The notes under the pieces: generated by a model
What the model saw: the letters and a program-made list of their open reading frames with translations, nothing else
Databases searched by the model: none
Told to the model about the DNA's origin: nothing
Made by a program: the position numbers and the translations under genes
Source: Pseudarthrobacter sp. ATCC 49987
Lineage (GTDB): Bacteria > Actinomycetota > Actinomycetes > Actinomycetales > Micrococcaceae
NCBI RefSeq assembly: GCF_009928425.1
Contig: NZ_JAABNS010000001.1
Coordinates: 2,666,001-2,730,000 of the forward strand
Length of the DNA: 64,000 nt
Direction of reading: 5' to 3'
In this document: positions 42,817-50,966 of the stretch, one piece after another
Layout: every line of letters begins with the position of its first letter
How positions within the stretch are numbered: position 1 is the stretch's first letter

Positions 42817-43677
42817 GTGACTGATGACCAGCTGACTGCTTCCTATATCCTGACCCTCTCCTGCCCGGACCGCCCCGGGATCGTGCACGCCGTCGCGGGC
42901 GCCCTGCTCGTTGCGGGCTGTAACATCACCGACTCGCAGCAGTACGGCAGCCAGGGCACCGGTACCTTCTTTATGCGCGTCGAGGCCACGACGGCGAACT
43001 CCCAGCTGGAGCTTCAGGCCGCCCTGGAGCCCGTGGCCCAGGCCTTCGGGATGCAGTGGAGCCTCAACCCGGCCGGCCGGAAGATCCGGACCCTGTTGAT
43101 GGCCAGCACGTCTGCGCACTGCCTCAACGACCTGCTGTTCCTGCAGCGATCCGGCACCCTGCCCATCGAGATCCCGGCCATCGTGTCCAACCACCGGGAC
43201 CTGGCGGGCCTGGCCGAGTTCTACGGCATCCCCTTCCACCACATCCCGGTCACCCCGGACACCAAGGCCCAGGCCGAAGACCAGCTGCGGGCGCTGATGG
43301 CCGAGCACGACATCGAGCTCACGGTCCTGGCCCGCTACATGCAGATCATCTCCGACGAGCTGTGCCAGCACCTGACCGGCAAGGCCATCAACATCCACCA
43401 CTCCTTCCTGCCGTCCTTCAAGGGCGCCAAGCCCTACCACCAGGCTCACGCCCGCGGCGTGAAGCTCATCGGCGCCACCGCCCACTATGTGACGGCCGCC
43501 CTGGACGAGGGCCCGATCATCGAGCAGGAAGTCATTCGGGTGGACCACCGGCGCACTGCCGAGCAGTTCGTCCAGATGGGCCGCGACGTCGAGGGCCGCA
43601 CCCTGGCCCAGGCCGTGCAGTGGCATGCAGAACACCGGGTCCTGCTGGACGGGAACCGCACGGTTGTTTTCAACTGA
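42817..43677 (+). CDS. purU: Formyltetrahydrofolate deformylase
   Basis: This enzyme hydrolyses 10-formyl-tetrahydrofolate to formate and tetrahydrofolate, balancing the one-carbon pool. An N-terminal ACT domain (ILTLSCPDRPGIVHAVAGAL) is followed by the formyl-hydrolase domain with INIHHSFLPSFKGAKPYHQ and IGATAHYVTAALDEGPII, which holds the catalytic Asn, His and Asp. Length 286 residues from GTG at 42817; an in-frame GTG at 42793 is less likely. It is divergent from glyA-folD, whose products are its substrate. Confidence 0.94.
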   Translation: MTDDQLTASYILTLSCPDRPGIVHAVAGALLVAGCNITDSQQYGSQGTGTFFMRVEATTANSQLELQAALEPVAQAFGMQWSLNPAGRKIRTLLMASTSAHCLNDLLFLQRSGTLPIEIPAIVSNHRDLAGLAEFYGIPFHHIPVTPDTKAQAEDQLRALMAEHDIELTVLARYMQIISDELCQHLTGKAINIHHSFLPSFKGAKPYHQAHARGVKLIGATAHYVTAALDEGPIIEQEVIRVDHRRTAEQFVQMGRDVEGRTLAQAVQWHAEHRVLLDGNRTVVFN

Positions 43678-43699
43678 CCTGCGGTCATTGAATAGGGGT

Positions 43700-44149
43700 A
43701 TGGCACTTTCCCCGGAAGACCCGCTGACCGAGTTCGTCGCCCTGCTCAAGGCTGAGGGCCGCAAGGGTGTGCTCGGCCTGGACTGCGGCCGGGGCACGGA
43801 CGGGCTGCGCTTTGTCCAGTCCGGCATCCATTTCACCGGCGTGGACCGGTCCGAGGAGAACATCCACGCGGCACGGGCCCGGGGCCTGGAAGCCTCGGTC
43901 GCGGCGGCCGGGGCCCTGCCCTTTGCCGACTCGGCGTTCCCGTCGGTGTGGGCGGTGGACGCCCTGGCAGGACTGCCGCCGGAGGAATGGGACGACGTCG
44001 TCCGCGAACTGGGGCGCGTCGCGGCACCCGGGGCGCCGATCGCCGTCGTCTTCCCCGAACCCGACGTCCCCGAACCCGAACCCGACCTCCCCAAACAAGT
44101 CCTTTCCGAACAGCGCGCCGGCGTCACGGTGCTCCGCTCCCCCGCCTGA
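43700..44149 (+). CDS. Short class I methyltransferase-like protein
   Basis: The 149-residue protein has the SAM-binding motif I GVLGLDCGRGTDGLRF and the acidic strand end GVDRSEENIHAAR. SVWAVDALAGLPPEEWDDVVREL corresponds to the post-motif region. It stops after about four strands, well short of a full methyltransferase (usually above 200 residues), and ends in a Pro/Glu-rich tail. It may be a reduced or decayed copy. It starts 22 bp after purU on the same strand. Substrate unknown. Confidence 0.65.
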   Translation: MALSPEDPLTEFVALLKAEGRKGVLGLDCGRGTDGLRFVQSGIHFTGVDRSEENIHAARARGLEASVAAAGALPFADSAFPSVWAVDALAGLPPEEWDDVVRELGRVAAPGAPIAVVFPEPDVPEPEPDLPKQVLSEQRAGVTVLRSPA

Positions 44150-44160
44150 CCCCTCTTTCC

Positions 44161-44223
44161 CGTTGAGCTATCAGTTGGGGCTGTTATCCGGCCCCCATAA
44201 GGACCACAACTGATAGCGCAACG
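44161..44223. repeat. Long intergenic palindrome
   Basis: CGTTG-A-GCTATCAGTTG (44161-44177) pairs with CAACTGATAGC-G-CAACG (44207-44223), with one A/G mismatch. A second, inner stem GGGGC/GCCCC sits in the loop. It lies between two plus-strand genes, 12 bp after the methyltransferase-like gene. Confidence 0.75.
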
Positions 44224-44252
44224 CGGCGGGAGACGTGTCCTAGGCTGGAGGC

Positions 44253-44771
44253 ATGGCTCCCATTTATGCTTTCGCCGGCGACACCCCGGCTGTCCACGAA
44301 TCCGCCTTCATCGCACCGAGCGCCTCGGTGATCGGCAAGGCAACGCTCGCCGAGAACTCCAGTGCCTTCTACGGCGTCTCCGTCCGGGCCGACACCGCCG
44401 CGATCACCGTCGGTGCCGGCACCAACCTGCAGGACAACGTGGTGCTGCACGCAGACCCGGGCTTCCCCTGCACGGTCGGCGCCCGGGTCAGCGTCGGCCA
44501 CAGCGCCGTCGTGCACGGCTGCACGGTGGAGGACGACTGCCTGATCGGCATGAGCGCCACCATCCTCAACGGCGCCGTGATCGGCGCCGGCTCGCTCATC
44601 GCCGCCGGCGCGGTGGTCCTGGAAGGCACCGTCATTCCGCCCCGCTCGCTGGTCGCCGGCGTGCCGGCCAAGGTCCGCCGCGAACTCAGCGACGAGGAGT
44701 TCGCCGGCGTCCGGCAGAACGCCGCGCATTACCAGGACCTGGCCCGCGCCCACCGCGAACTGCACGGCTGA
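44253..44771 (+). CDS. Gamma-carbonic-anhydrase family protein
   Basis: This is a left-handed beta-helix protein of the gamma carbonic anhydrase/PaaY-like family. Hexapeptide repeats run through the middle (VGAGTNLQDNVVLHADPG, VGARVSVGHSAVVHGC, IGMSATILNGAVIGAG). The three zinc-ligand positions are probably the His residues in VLHAD, VGHSA and VVHGC. Length 172 residues. Hydration of CO2 or a related activity is assumed from the family only. Confidence 0.87.
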   Translation: MAPIYAFAGDTPAVHESAFIAPSASVIGKATLAENSSAFYGVSVRADTAAITVGAGTNLQDNVVLHADPGFPCTVGARVSVGHSAVVHGCTVEDDCLIGMSATILNGAVIGAGSLIAAGAVVLEGTVIPPRSLVAGVPAKVRRELSDEEFAGVRQNAAHYQDLARAHRELHG

Positions 44772-44776
44772 GGGCC

Positions 44777-46480
44777 TCAGTCCAGGGAGATCGGGCCCAG
44801 CTCGTCCAGCACATCGCCCGGGCCCGGGTTCCCGGTGGCCGATGACCCGCCAAGGTGGTTAACGACCCCCCAGACCGCGTTCAGCCCGGTGGTAACCGCG
44901 CCTTCGGCCCATCCCGCGGTGAAGGATACGTCGTCGCCGGCCAGGAAGATGCCGCGCTGCCGGTCGGGGAGCTTGTCCTGCTTGAAGTGGCTGAAGAGCC
45001 GCTGCTGGTAGCGGTAGTGCCCCGGCAGGTTGGCCTTGAAGGCCCCCATGAAGTTGGGGTCCGCCTCCCACGAGACGGTGATGGGCTGGCCGACGATGTG
45101 GCTGGCGATGTCCACGTCCGGGTAGATCTGCGCGAGCGAGTGCAGCATAAGCTCCACCCGCTGGTCCGCGTCCAGGGCCAGCCATTTCAGCGCGTCGTCA
45201 TTCCATGTGTAGGACAGCAGGATCACCGCCGGCTTGTCCGGACCGTTGTCCAGGAGGTAGGTGGCACGGTTCAGCCGGTCCGTCAGCGTCATGGACATGA
45301 CCTCGCGGCCCGTCCGGGGATCGAGGTCTTTCCAGAAGGGCCGGTCGACCATCACAAAGGTCTTGGACGACTGCATGTAGTGCGAGCGTTCGATCGCTGT
45401 CCACAGTTCGGCCGGGAACAAGGTTTCTTCGGTGTGGATCCGCGTCGACAGGAGCCACGACTGGCACGTCGTCACGACGGCGGGATAGGCAGCCTCGCGG
45501 CCCCACCGTTCCCGGATGCGGAAGTCGCTGCTGCCGTCCCGGGCGATCCTGTCCACGGCGCCCCGCGGCGCACCGGCGTGCAGCGACGCCAGCGACGTTC
45601 CGTCGGGCCAGTGAACCATGCCCGACGGCGCGTGCTGCCAGAGCGCTTCCGGGAGCCGTTGCGCTCCGCCTTCAATGAGCCGATGCGCGTCGTCGGCGTC
45701 GGTGTAGACCACACGCAGGATCTCGAGGATGGAGTTGGGGAAGTCCGTGTCCCAGCCGCCCGTGCCGAAGCCCACTTGACCGAACGCCTCGCGGTGGGCG
45801 AAGCCGGCCTGCTTGAACGAGTCGCTGCCGGCGATGAATCCGTAGAAGGTCTGTTCATCCAGGAGGGGAAGGAGCCCGTTCCACAGTTCCTTGATCCGGG
45901 CGGTGTCCCGGGCGCGGATGGCGTCCTGCATCTCGGTGAACTTGGCCCCGTCGTTGACGGCGGCCTTCCATGCCTCCGCGACTTCCCGGAAGAACGGCGG
46001 GAGGTCCGCCGGGGTGCGGGCGTAGTATTTCTGCCCGGCAAGCTCGATCACCGTGCTGGAGGTCGCCGCCGCCAGCGGGTTGGGGAACTCCGCGGTCTCC
46101 AGCCCGAGCAACTCGACATAGTGGTAGAACGCCTTGCCCGAGACCGGGAAGCGCATCCCGCCGAGGTCGGCGACCACGCCGGCGGCGGACGGGAAGCTTG
46201 CGGTCCGCAGCCGGCCGCCGATCTGGTCCGCCTCGTAAATGACCGGGCGCAGGCCCAGTTTCATCAGCTCGTAGGCCGCAACCAGCCCGGAGAGCCCGGC
46301 ACCGACGACGGCGACCTCCGTCCCGTACAGTTCGGGCGGTACCGCACCCAGACCGCCGGGGTGGGCCAGGTAATGGTCGTAGCTGAACGGGAAATCCGGA
46401 TTCAGCATGGTGATGGGCGCCCCGGCGCCGGAGTCCGGCGTCGTCGGTCCGGGGGCCGGGAGTTCTGTGGCAGTTGTCAT
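44777..46480 (-). CDS. davB: Amine-oxidase-family flavoprotein, probable L-lysine 2-monooxygenase
   Basis: The FAD site is EVAVVGAGLSGLVAAYELM (near residues 55-73), followed by YEADQIGGRLRT. Length is 567 residues. It matches what I know of Pseudomonas lysine 2-monooxygenase DavB (about 560 residues) along the whole chain: an N-terminal NPDFPFSYDHYLAHPGGLG block, LGGMRFPVSGKAFYHYVELLG, FGQVGFGTGGWDTDFPNS, YMQSSKTFVMVDRPFWKD and the C-terminal GNPGPGDVLDELGPI. That enzyme turns L-lysine and O2 into 5-aminovaleramide. It overlaps the APC permease gene by ATGA. A related L-amino acid oxidase or monooxygenase with another substrate cannot be excluded. Confidence 0.78.
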   Translation of the reverse strand: MTTATELPAPGPTTPDSGAGAPITMLNPDFPFSYDHYLAHPGGLGAVPPELYGTEVAVVGAGLSGLVAAYELMKLGLRPVIYEADQIGGRLRTASFPSAAGVVADLGGMRFPVSGKAFYHYVELLGLETAEFPNPLAAATSSTVIELAGQKYYARTPADLPPFFREVAEAWKAAVNDGAKFTEMQDAIRARDTARIKELWNGLLPLLDEQTFYGFIAGSDSFKQAGFAHREAFGQVGFGTGGWDTDFPNSILEILRVVYTDADDAHRLIEGGAQRLPEALWQHAPSGMVHWPDGTSLASLHAGAPRGAVDRIARDGSSDFRIRERWGREAAYPAVVTTCQSWLLSTRIHTEETLFPAELWTAIERSHYMQSSKTFVMVDRPFWKDLDPRTGREVMSMTLTDRLNRATYLLDNGPDKPAVILLSYTWNDDALKWLALDADQRVELMLHSLAQIYPDVDIASHIVGQPITVSWEADPNFMGAFKANLPGHYRYQQRLFSHFKQDKLPDRQRGIFLAGDDVSFTAGWAEGAVTTGLNAVWGVVNHLGGSSATGNPGPGDVLDELGPISLD

Positions 46481-48018
46481 GAGTGGTGTGCCTTCATCGG
46501 TTCGGGGCTCGAGGTGGTGTCGGAGGGGGCTGCGGCGGATAGTTCACGGTATTCCTCGTGGCTGAGCGCCGCTACCCGGGAGTTCCTGCGGCCGTAGCCG
46601 AAGTAGACGGCCCCGCCCACCAGCATCCACAGCCCAAAGACCACCCACGTGTCGGTGCCAAGGTTGAGCATGAGATAGCCGCACATGGCAGCACCGAGAA
46701 TGGGCGTCAGCGGAAACAGCGGGACGCGGAAGCTGCGCTTGAGTTCCGGCCGGCTGCGCCGCAGGTAGATGACGGCGATGTTGACCAGGGCGAAGGCGAA
46801 CAGCGTGCCGATGCTGGTGGCGTCGGCCAGCGCGCCGAGCGGGACGAGGCCGGCGGTGAGTGCGACCACGATGCCGACAATCAGGGTCCCGGCAACCGGG
46901 GTGCCGGTGCGGGGCGAGACGCGGCCAAAGATCCTGGGGACCATTCCGTCCCGTGCCATGGAGAGCAGGATGCGGGTCTGGCCGTAGAGGACCGTCAGCA
47001 CGATGCTGGCGATGGCCAGCACGGCGCCGACGGCGAACACCAGGGCAATCCAGGGCTGCCCGGTCGTCTCTTCCAGGATCTTCACGAGGGCGGCTTCGGT
47101 GCCGTCGAACCAGCCCCACGGACGCGCACCGATCGCTGCGACGGCGACGAGCACGTAGATGGTGGTGACGATCAGCATCGAGAGCAGGATGGCCCGGGGC
47201 AGGTCGCGCTTCGGATTGCGGGCTTCCTCGCCTGCTGTGGAGGCTGCGTCGAATCCGATGTAGGAGAAGAACACCCGGGACGCTGCGGCCGAGACGCCGG
47301 CAGCGCCCATCGGCATCAGCGGCTCGAAGTGTGCGGCGTTGAAGGCGGTGAAGGCCACGGCGCAGAAGAACACCAGGATGCCGACCTTGACCAGCACGAT
47401 GGCGGTGTTGATCCCGGCGCTTTCCTTGGCGCCGCGGACCAGCAGCGCCATGGCCAGGACCACGATCACGACTGCCGGCGCGTTCAGGACGCCGCCGTCG
47501 CCGGGGGGCTGCGATATGGCGTCCGGGAGTTCCAGGCCGAAGACGGCAAGGGCTTCGTTGACGTACTGGCCGGCGCCGACGGCGACGGCGGCCACCGACA
47601 CGGCATATTCCAGCACCAGGCACCAGCCGCAGATCCAGGCCATGCCTTCGCCCATGGTCGCGTACGTGTAGGAGTAGCTCGATCCCGCTGCGGGCACCAG
47701 CCCGGCCATTTCGGCGTAGGAAACAGCAGAGAGCAGCGCCGCGAGGCCGGCGATCGCGAAGGAGATCCAGATGGCCGGTCCGGCCAGCGGCACGGATTCG
47801 CTCAGGATCACGAGGATGCCGGTGCCGAGGGTGGCGCCCACACTGATCATCGTCAGTTGCAGCACACCGAAGCTGCGGACCAGCCGCGTGCCGCCGTGGC
47901 CCGTTTCGGCTTCGCTGACGAGCTGTCCGATCGGCTTGCGGCGAAGCAGTTGCGCCGTCAGTCCGGGACGGTCCGTGGTGGCCGGTGGCCGTTCCCCAAT
48001 AAGAGTTGGCACAGTCAT
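46477..48018 (-). CDS. APC-family amino acid permease
   Basis: This is an inner-membrane amino acid transporter with about 12 helices, 513 residues. FGVLQLTMISVGATLGTGILVI and YAEMAGLVPAAGSSYSYTYATMGEG are the conserved first and third helices of the cationic amino acid transporter branch. FFSYIGFDAASTAGEEARNPKRDLP is the sixth-helix motif. It is cotranscribed with and overlaps the lysine-monooxygenase-like gene, so uptake of its substrate, probably lysine, is the likely role. Confidence 0.85.
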   Translation of the reverse strand: MTVPTLIGERPPATTDRPGLTAQLLRRKPIGQLVSEAETGHGGTRLVRSFGVLQLTMISVGATLGTGILVILSESVPLAGPAIWISFAIAGLAALLSAVSYAEMAGLVPAAGSSYSYTYATMGEGMAWICGWCLVLEYAVSVAAVAVGAGQYVNEALAVFGLELPDAISQPPGDGGVLNAPAVVIVVLAMALLVRGAKESAGINTAIVLVKVGILVFFCAVAFTAFNAAHFEPLMPMGAAGVSAAASRVFFSYIGFDAASTAGEEARNPKRDLPRAILLSMLIVTTIYVLVAVAAIGARPWGWFDGTEAALVKILEETTGQPWIALVFAVGAVLAIASIVLTVLYGQTRILLSMARDGMVPRIFGRVSPRTGTPVAGTLIVGIVVALTAGLVPLGALADATSIGTLFAFALVNIAVIYLRRSRPELKRSFRVPLFPLTPILGAAMCGYLMLNLGTDTWVVFGLWMLVGGAVYFGYGRRNSRVAALSHEEYRELSAAAPSDTTSSPEPMKAHHS

Positions 48019-48071
48019 CGTTGACGTCCGTTCTTCAGTAGTGGTCTTTTCCCCGCGTCCAGCCTAGGCGT

Positions 48072-48087
48072 GTGAGCCAGCTCTCAC
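48072..48087. promoter_or_regulatory. Operator-like inverted repeat between permease and pucR
   Basis: GTGAG-CCAGCT-CTCAC is a 5-bp inverted repeat with a 6-nt spacer, 53 bp upstream of the permease start and 80 bp upstream of pucR. Its place in the divergent promoter suits binding by the adjacent PucR regulator. Confidence 0.35.
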
Positions 48088-48167
48088 GGTTGTGCAAAAT
48101 GACCTATAGTCTTCAGCAATGAGACTTAATGCACTGTGGTCCCCGGTTCTGGACTCCCGTGGCAGCC

Positions 48168-49931
48168 ATGGCTGCTGAAGACACCGAACGGCTGGGGTTC
48201 GTTACCCTGGCGCAGTTCCTGCGCCAGCTGCCGCCGGAACTGTCGGTCCTGAACGACGGCGGCAACGGGGCTGAGCGGCTGCGTTGGGTGGAGCCGAGCG
48301 AACTGGAGGATCCCACCCCGTACCTGCTCGACGGCGAGTTCCTGCTCACGGCCGGCCTGCCGTTCCTGGGCGCGGGCGGGCACGAGGAGTTCGGGGATGC
48401 CTATGTGCAGCGGCTCGTCGCAGCGCGTGTCTCCGCACTGGGCTTCGGGCTGGAACCCTACTTCGACGCAGTGCCGGAATCCGTGGTCGTGGCCTGCCGG
48501 CGGCACAACCTGACGCTCGTGGCCGTCCCGAAAACCGTTCCCTTCGCCGCCGTCGGCCTTGCGTTCTCCCAGCTGCTGGAATCGGACAACGCCACGACGT
48601 TCCGGCAGCTTGCGGACACGAACAGGCAGCTGATGCGCGCCGTGCTGTCGGCGCGGCCGGAACACGAGCTCCTGGCCGCCCTCGCGCAGCGGGTTCCGGT
48701 CTGGGCGGTGCTCGTGGGTGCCGACGGACGGCTGCGTGCCCGCGGAAGCGCCGGCACCCCAGGGGAACACGCAACACCGGGCGTGGACCTGGCAACGCTG
48801 CAGCCCCTGCTGGCGAGGCTGCGGTCGGGCAGCGGCCCCCGCGTGGAGATGGACTCGTTCGGCGCGGCAGGTTCGGCACTGGTTTTCGGGTACCCCCTGC
48901 GCAGCACCCGCGACGCCAACCTCGGTGCCCTCATCCTTGGGACCGATGCCCCGCTGACCCCGGCACAGAACAGTGTCGTCTCCACCGCTGTCGGGCTGCT
49001 GGAACTGCTGGTGCGGCAGCGGACCAGCGGCTCACTGGCGCCCAGCCAGCTCGCCACCGCGCTGTTGCTGCATCCGGAAAGCCTGGTGTCGGGGGGCACG
49101 CGTCATCTCAACGGGCTCAAGGACCTGCTGGCGCAGAGCGTTTCCTCCACCCGGTCGGGGCAGCTGCGCGTGCTCCTGGGCATCCGCCCGGACGCTGCCG
49201 GGACCCCCGCCGGCCCTGCCGGCACCGTCGCGCCTGCCAGCACCATTGCGCCGGCCGGCACCGCAGCCCCGGGCCGCTCCGGCCGCCCGGGCGACGGTCC
49301 CGTCCGGGAGCTGCTGGAGTGGCGCCGGATGTTTGATACCAAGCTGGTGGAGATCACCGATGACGGTTTTGCCGCCATCACCCGGCTGAAGGTCGACGAC
49401 GCCGTGCTGGCCGGCGTTGAACGGCTCGGCTGGCGCCTCGTCATCGGGAGCCCCACCGAACTCTCCGGCCTGGCGGAGGCCTACCAGCGGGCCTGGTCCC
49501 TTCGCGGCCGCGTTGTGGCCACCGGGCGCAGCGTCCGGGTTGATGAGGTGACGTGGTCCGTGGCCGGGCTGCTCGGCAAGGACGCGGGCGCCATGCTGGC
49601 AGCCCGGCTGCTCGCCCCCGTCCTGGCACTGGAGCCGGAGCGGCGGGACGCCCTGCTCGGCATCCTCCGCGCCTGGCTCGCCGAGAACGGCAGCTGGGAT
49701 GCGACGGCCAAATCCACGGGCCTGCACCGCAACAGCATCCGCCGGCAGATCGGCATCCTCGCGGAGCTGCTGGAGCTTGATCTCAACCAGGCGCAGGCCC
49801 GGGCGGAACTCTGGATTGCCTTGCAGTACACGGACGAGCTGCCCGGGATGCGGGCGTCGGCTCCGGCGTCCCCGGATTCCGGCACCCTCCTGCCCGTTCA
49901 GCTGCCCGTTCAGCTACCCCAGGAGCGGTAG
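48168..49931 (+). CDS. PucR-family transcriptional regulator
   Basis: The N-terminal PucR domain covers about residues 10-125 (FVTLAQFLRQLPPEL, LTAGLPFLGAGG, LVAVPKTVPFAAVGLAFSQLL). A GGDEF-like/CdaR-type middle region follows, interrupted by an Ala/Pro/Gly-rich insert near residue 360. The C-terminal helix-turn-helix is WLAENGSWDATAKSTGLHRNSIRRQIGIL. PucR proteins activate purine, amine or amino-acid catabolic genes. The start at 48168 (MAAEDTERL) is preferred; 48129 is possible. It is divergent from the permease-davB operon and converges with davA, overlapping it by 22 bp. Confidence 0.87.
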   Translation: MAAEDTERLGFVTLAQFLRQLPPELSVLNDGGNGAERLRWVEPSELEDPTPYLLDGEFLLTAGLPFLGAGGHEEFGDAYVQRLVAARVSALGFGLEPYFDAVPESVVVACRRHNLTLVAVPKTVPFAAVGLAFSQLLESDNATTFRQLADTNRQLMRAVLSARPEHELLAALAQRVPVWAVLVGADGRLRARGSAGTPGEHATPGVDLATLQPLLARLRSGSGPRVEMDSFGAAGSALVFGYPLRSTRDANLGALILGTDAPLTPAQNSVVSTAVGLLELLVRQRTSGSLAPSQLATALLLHPESLVSGGTRHLNGLKDLLAQSVSSTRSGQLRVLLGIRPDAAGTPAGPAGTVAPASTIAPAGTAAPGRSGRPGDGPVRELLEWRRMFDTKLVEITDDGFAAITRLKVDDAVLAGVERLGWRLVIGSPTELSGLAEAYQRAWSLRGRVVATGRSVRVDEVTWSVAGLLGKDAGAMLAARLLAPVLALEPERRDALLGILRAWLAENGSWDATAKSTGLHRNSIRRQIGILAELLELDLNQAQARAELWIALQYTDELPGMRASAPASPDSGTLLPVQLPVQLPQER

Positions 49932-50701
49932 ATCTCCGGCCGAAGATCGTCCAGATATGCCACGTCCTGCCCGGCCGCCCCGGGCGCGGGCAGCTCGGCG
50001 AACAACAGCTCGGTCCCGGGCCCAGCCGACGCCAGGAGGCCGCCATCCGGGGCCGCGACGACGCTGCCGCCCAGGAAGTCACAGCCGTCCTCGGTCCCGG
50101 AGTGGTTGGCGTAGGCCACCGTCAGGTGGTTCTCCAGCGCCCGCGCCCTGACCAGCACCTGCGGCACGGCCTCAAAGCCCTCGCCGAGGGCTGTCGGCAC
50201 GAGCAGCAGTTCAGCGCCGCGCAGCGCGGCGGCGCGGACGGACTCGGGAAACTCCACGTCGTAGCAGATCACCATGGACACCCTGACTCCGTGGAAGTCC
50301 ACCACGCCGGGGCTTGCCACGGCCGGGACAAACGCCTGGCGTTCCTCCGGGCCGAAGAGGTGAACCTTGGCGTAGCTGAGGAGCTCGTCCCCGTGCTCGT
50401 CGACGAGGGTGGCCGTAATCTGCCACTCCCCTGCTGCGGTGACGGCGGGGAGGCTGTAGACCAGCGCGATGCCGTTCGTGCGGGCAATACCCGCCAGGGC
50501 CCGACGGATCGTGGCAAGCGCCGCCGGGTCAAGCTCCGCCCGCAGCCGGAGGGGCGCATACCCCACCGGAAAGAGCTCCGGGGTGAGGAGCAGCTGGGCA
50601 CCGGCCGCAGCAGCCGTTGCAGCGGCGGCATCCACCGCACCGCAATTGGCTTCGATGTCCAGCACGACGGCGTTCGCTTGCATCAGGGCCAGTAGCACCA
50701 T
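49910..50701 (-). CDS. davA: Nitrilase-superfamily amidase, probable 5-aminovaleramidase
   Basis: This carbon-nitrogen hydrolase has the Glu-Lys-Cys triad in LLLTPELFPVGYAP, LLSYAKVHLFGPEE and VSMVICYDVEFPESVR. Length is 263 residues from the ATG at 50701, which has GAGGTGG just upstream. Pseudomonas DavA, which hydrolyses 5-aminovaleramide to 5-aminovalerate and ammonia, is about the same length and shares the CYD(V/I)EFPE and YLDDLRPE-type C-terminal region. The neighbouring DavB-like gene supports that role. Other small-amide hydrolysis is possible. Confidence 0.72.
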   Translation of the reverse strand: MVLLALMQANAVVLDIEANCGAVDAAAATAAAAGAQLLLTPELFPVGYAPLRLRAELDPAALATIRRALAGIARTNGIALVYSLPAVTAAGEWQITATLVDEHGDELLSYAKVHLFGPEERQAFVPAVASPGVVDFHGVRVSMVICYDVEFPESVRAAALRGAELLLVPTALGEGFEAVPQVLVRARALENHLTVAYANHSGTEDGCDFLGGSVVAAPDGGLLASAGPGTELLFAELPAPGAAGQDVAYLDDLRPEIYRSWGS

Positions 50702-50917
50702 TACCACCTCAGCATCCTTAGGGTCCGCCCTTGGCGGCGGGCCCTCGCCCCTCCAGCCTAGCCACGCGGCACCCACGCCGTCCCGGTGCATTTCCGCCCG
50801 GCCGGGGCCGCAGCAGGGCGGAATGTCCCGCCCTGCCCCGCGGACTCTCGCACGGACCCCACGGCCGGGCTCGCACCGGGCCCGGCAGTGGCCCGGCAGC
50901 GGACTTCCCCGCCCGTG

Positions 50918-50941
50918 TTGCGTTAACTTCTTGACTACAAG
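50918..50941 (+). promoter_or_regulatory. Shared 24-bp motif upstream of the ROK gene
   Basis: TTGCGTTAA, three variable bases, then CTTGACTACAAG. The second half is an inverted repeat CTTG-N4-CAAG and contains TTGAC, which could be a -35 element. It ends 25 bp before the ROK start. The same motif with the same spacing recurs at 52177-52200, upstream of the sugar transporter. Confidence 0.6.
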
Positions 50942-50966
50942 ACTCGAATGGGGCAATCTTCATTGC

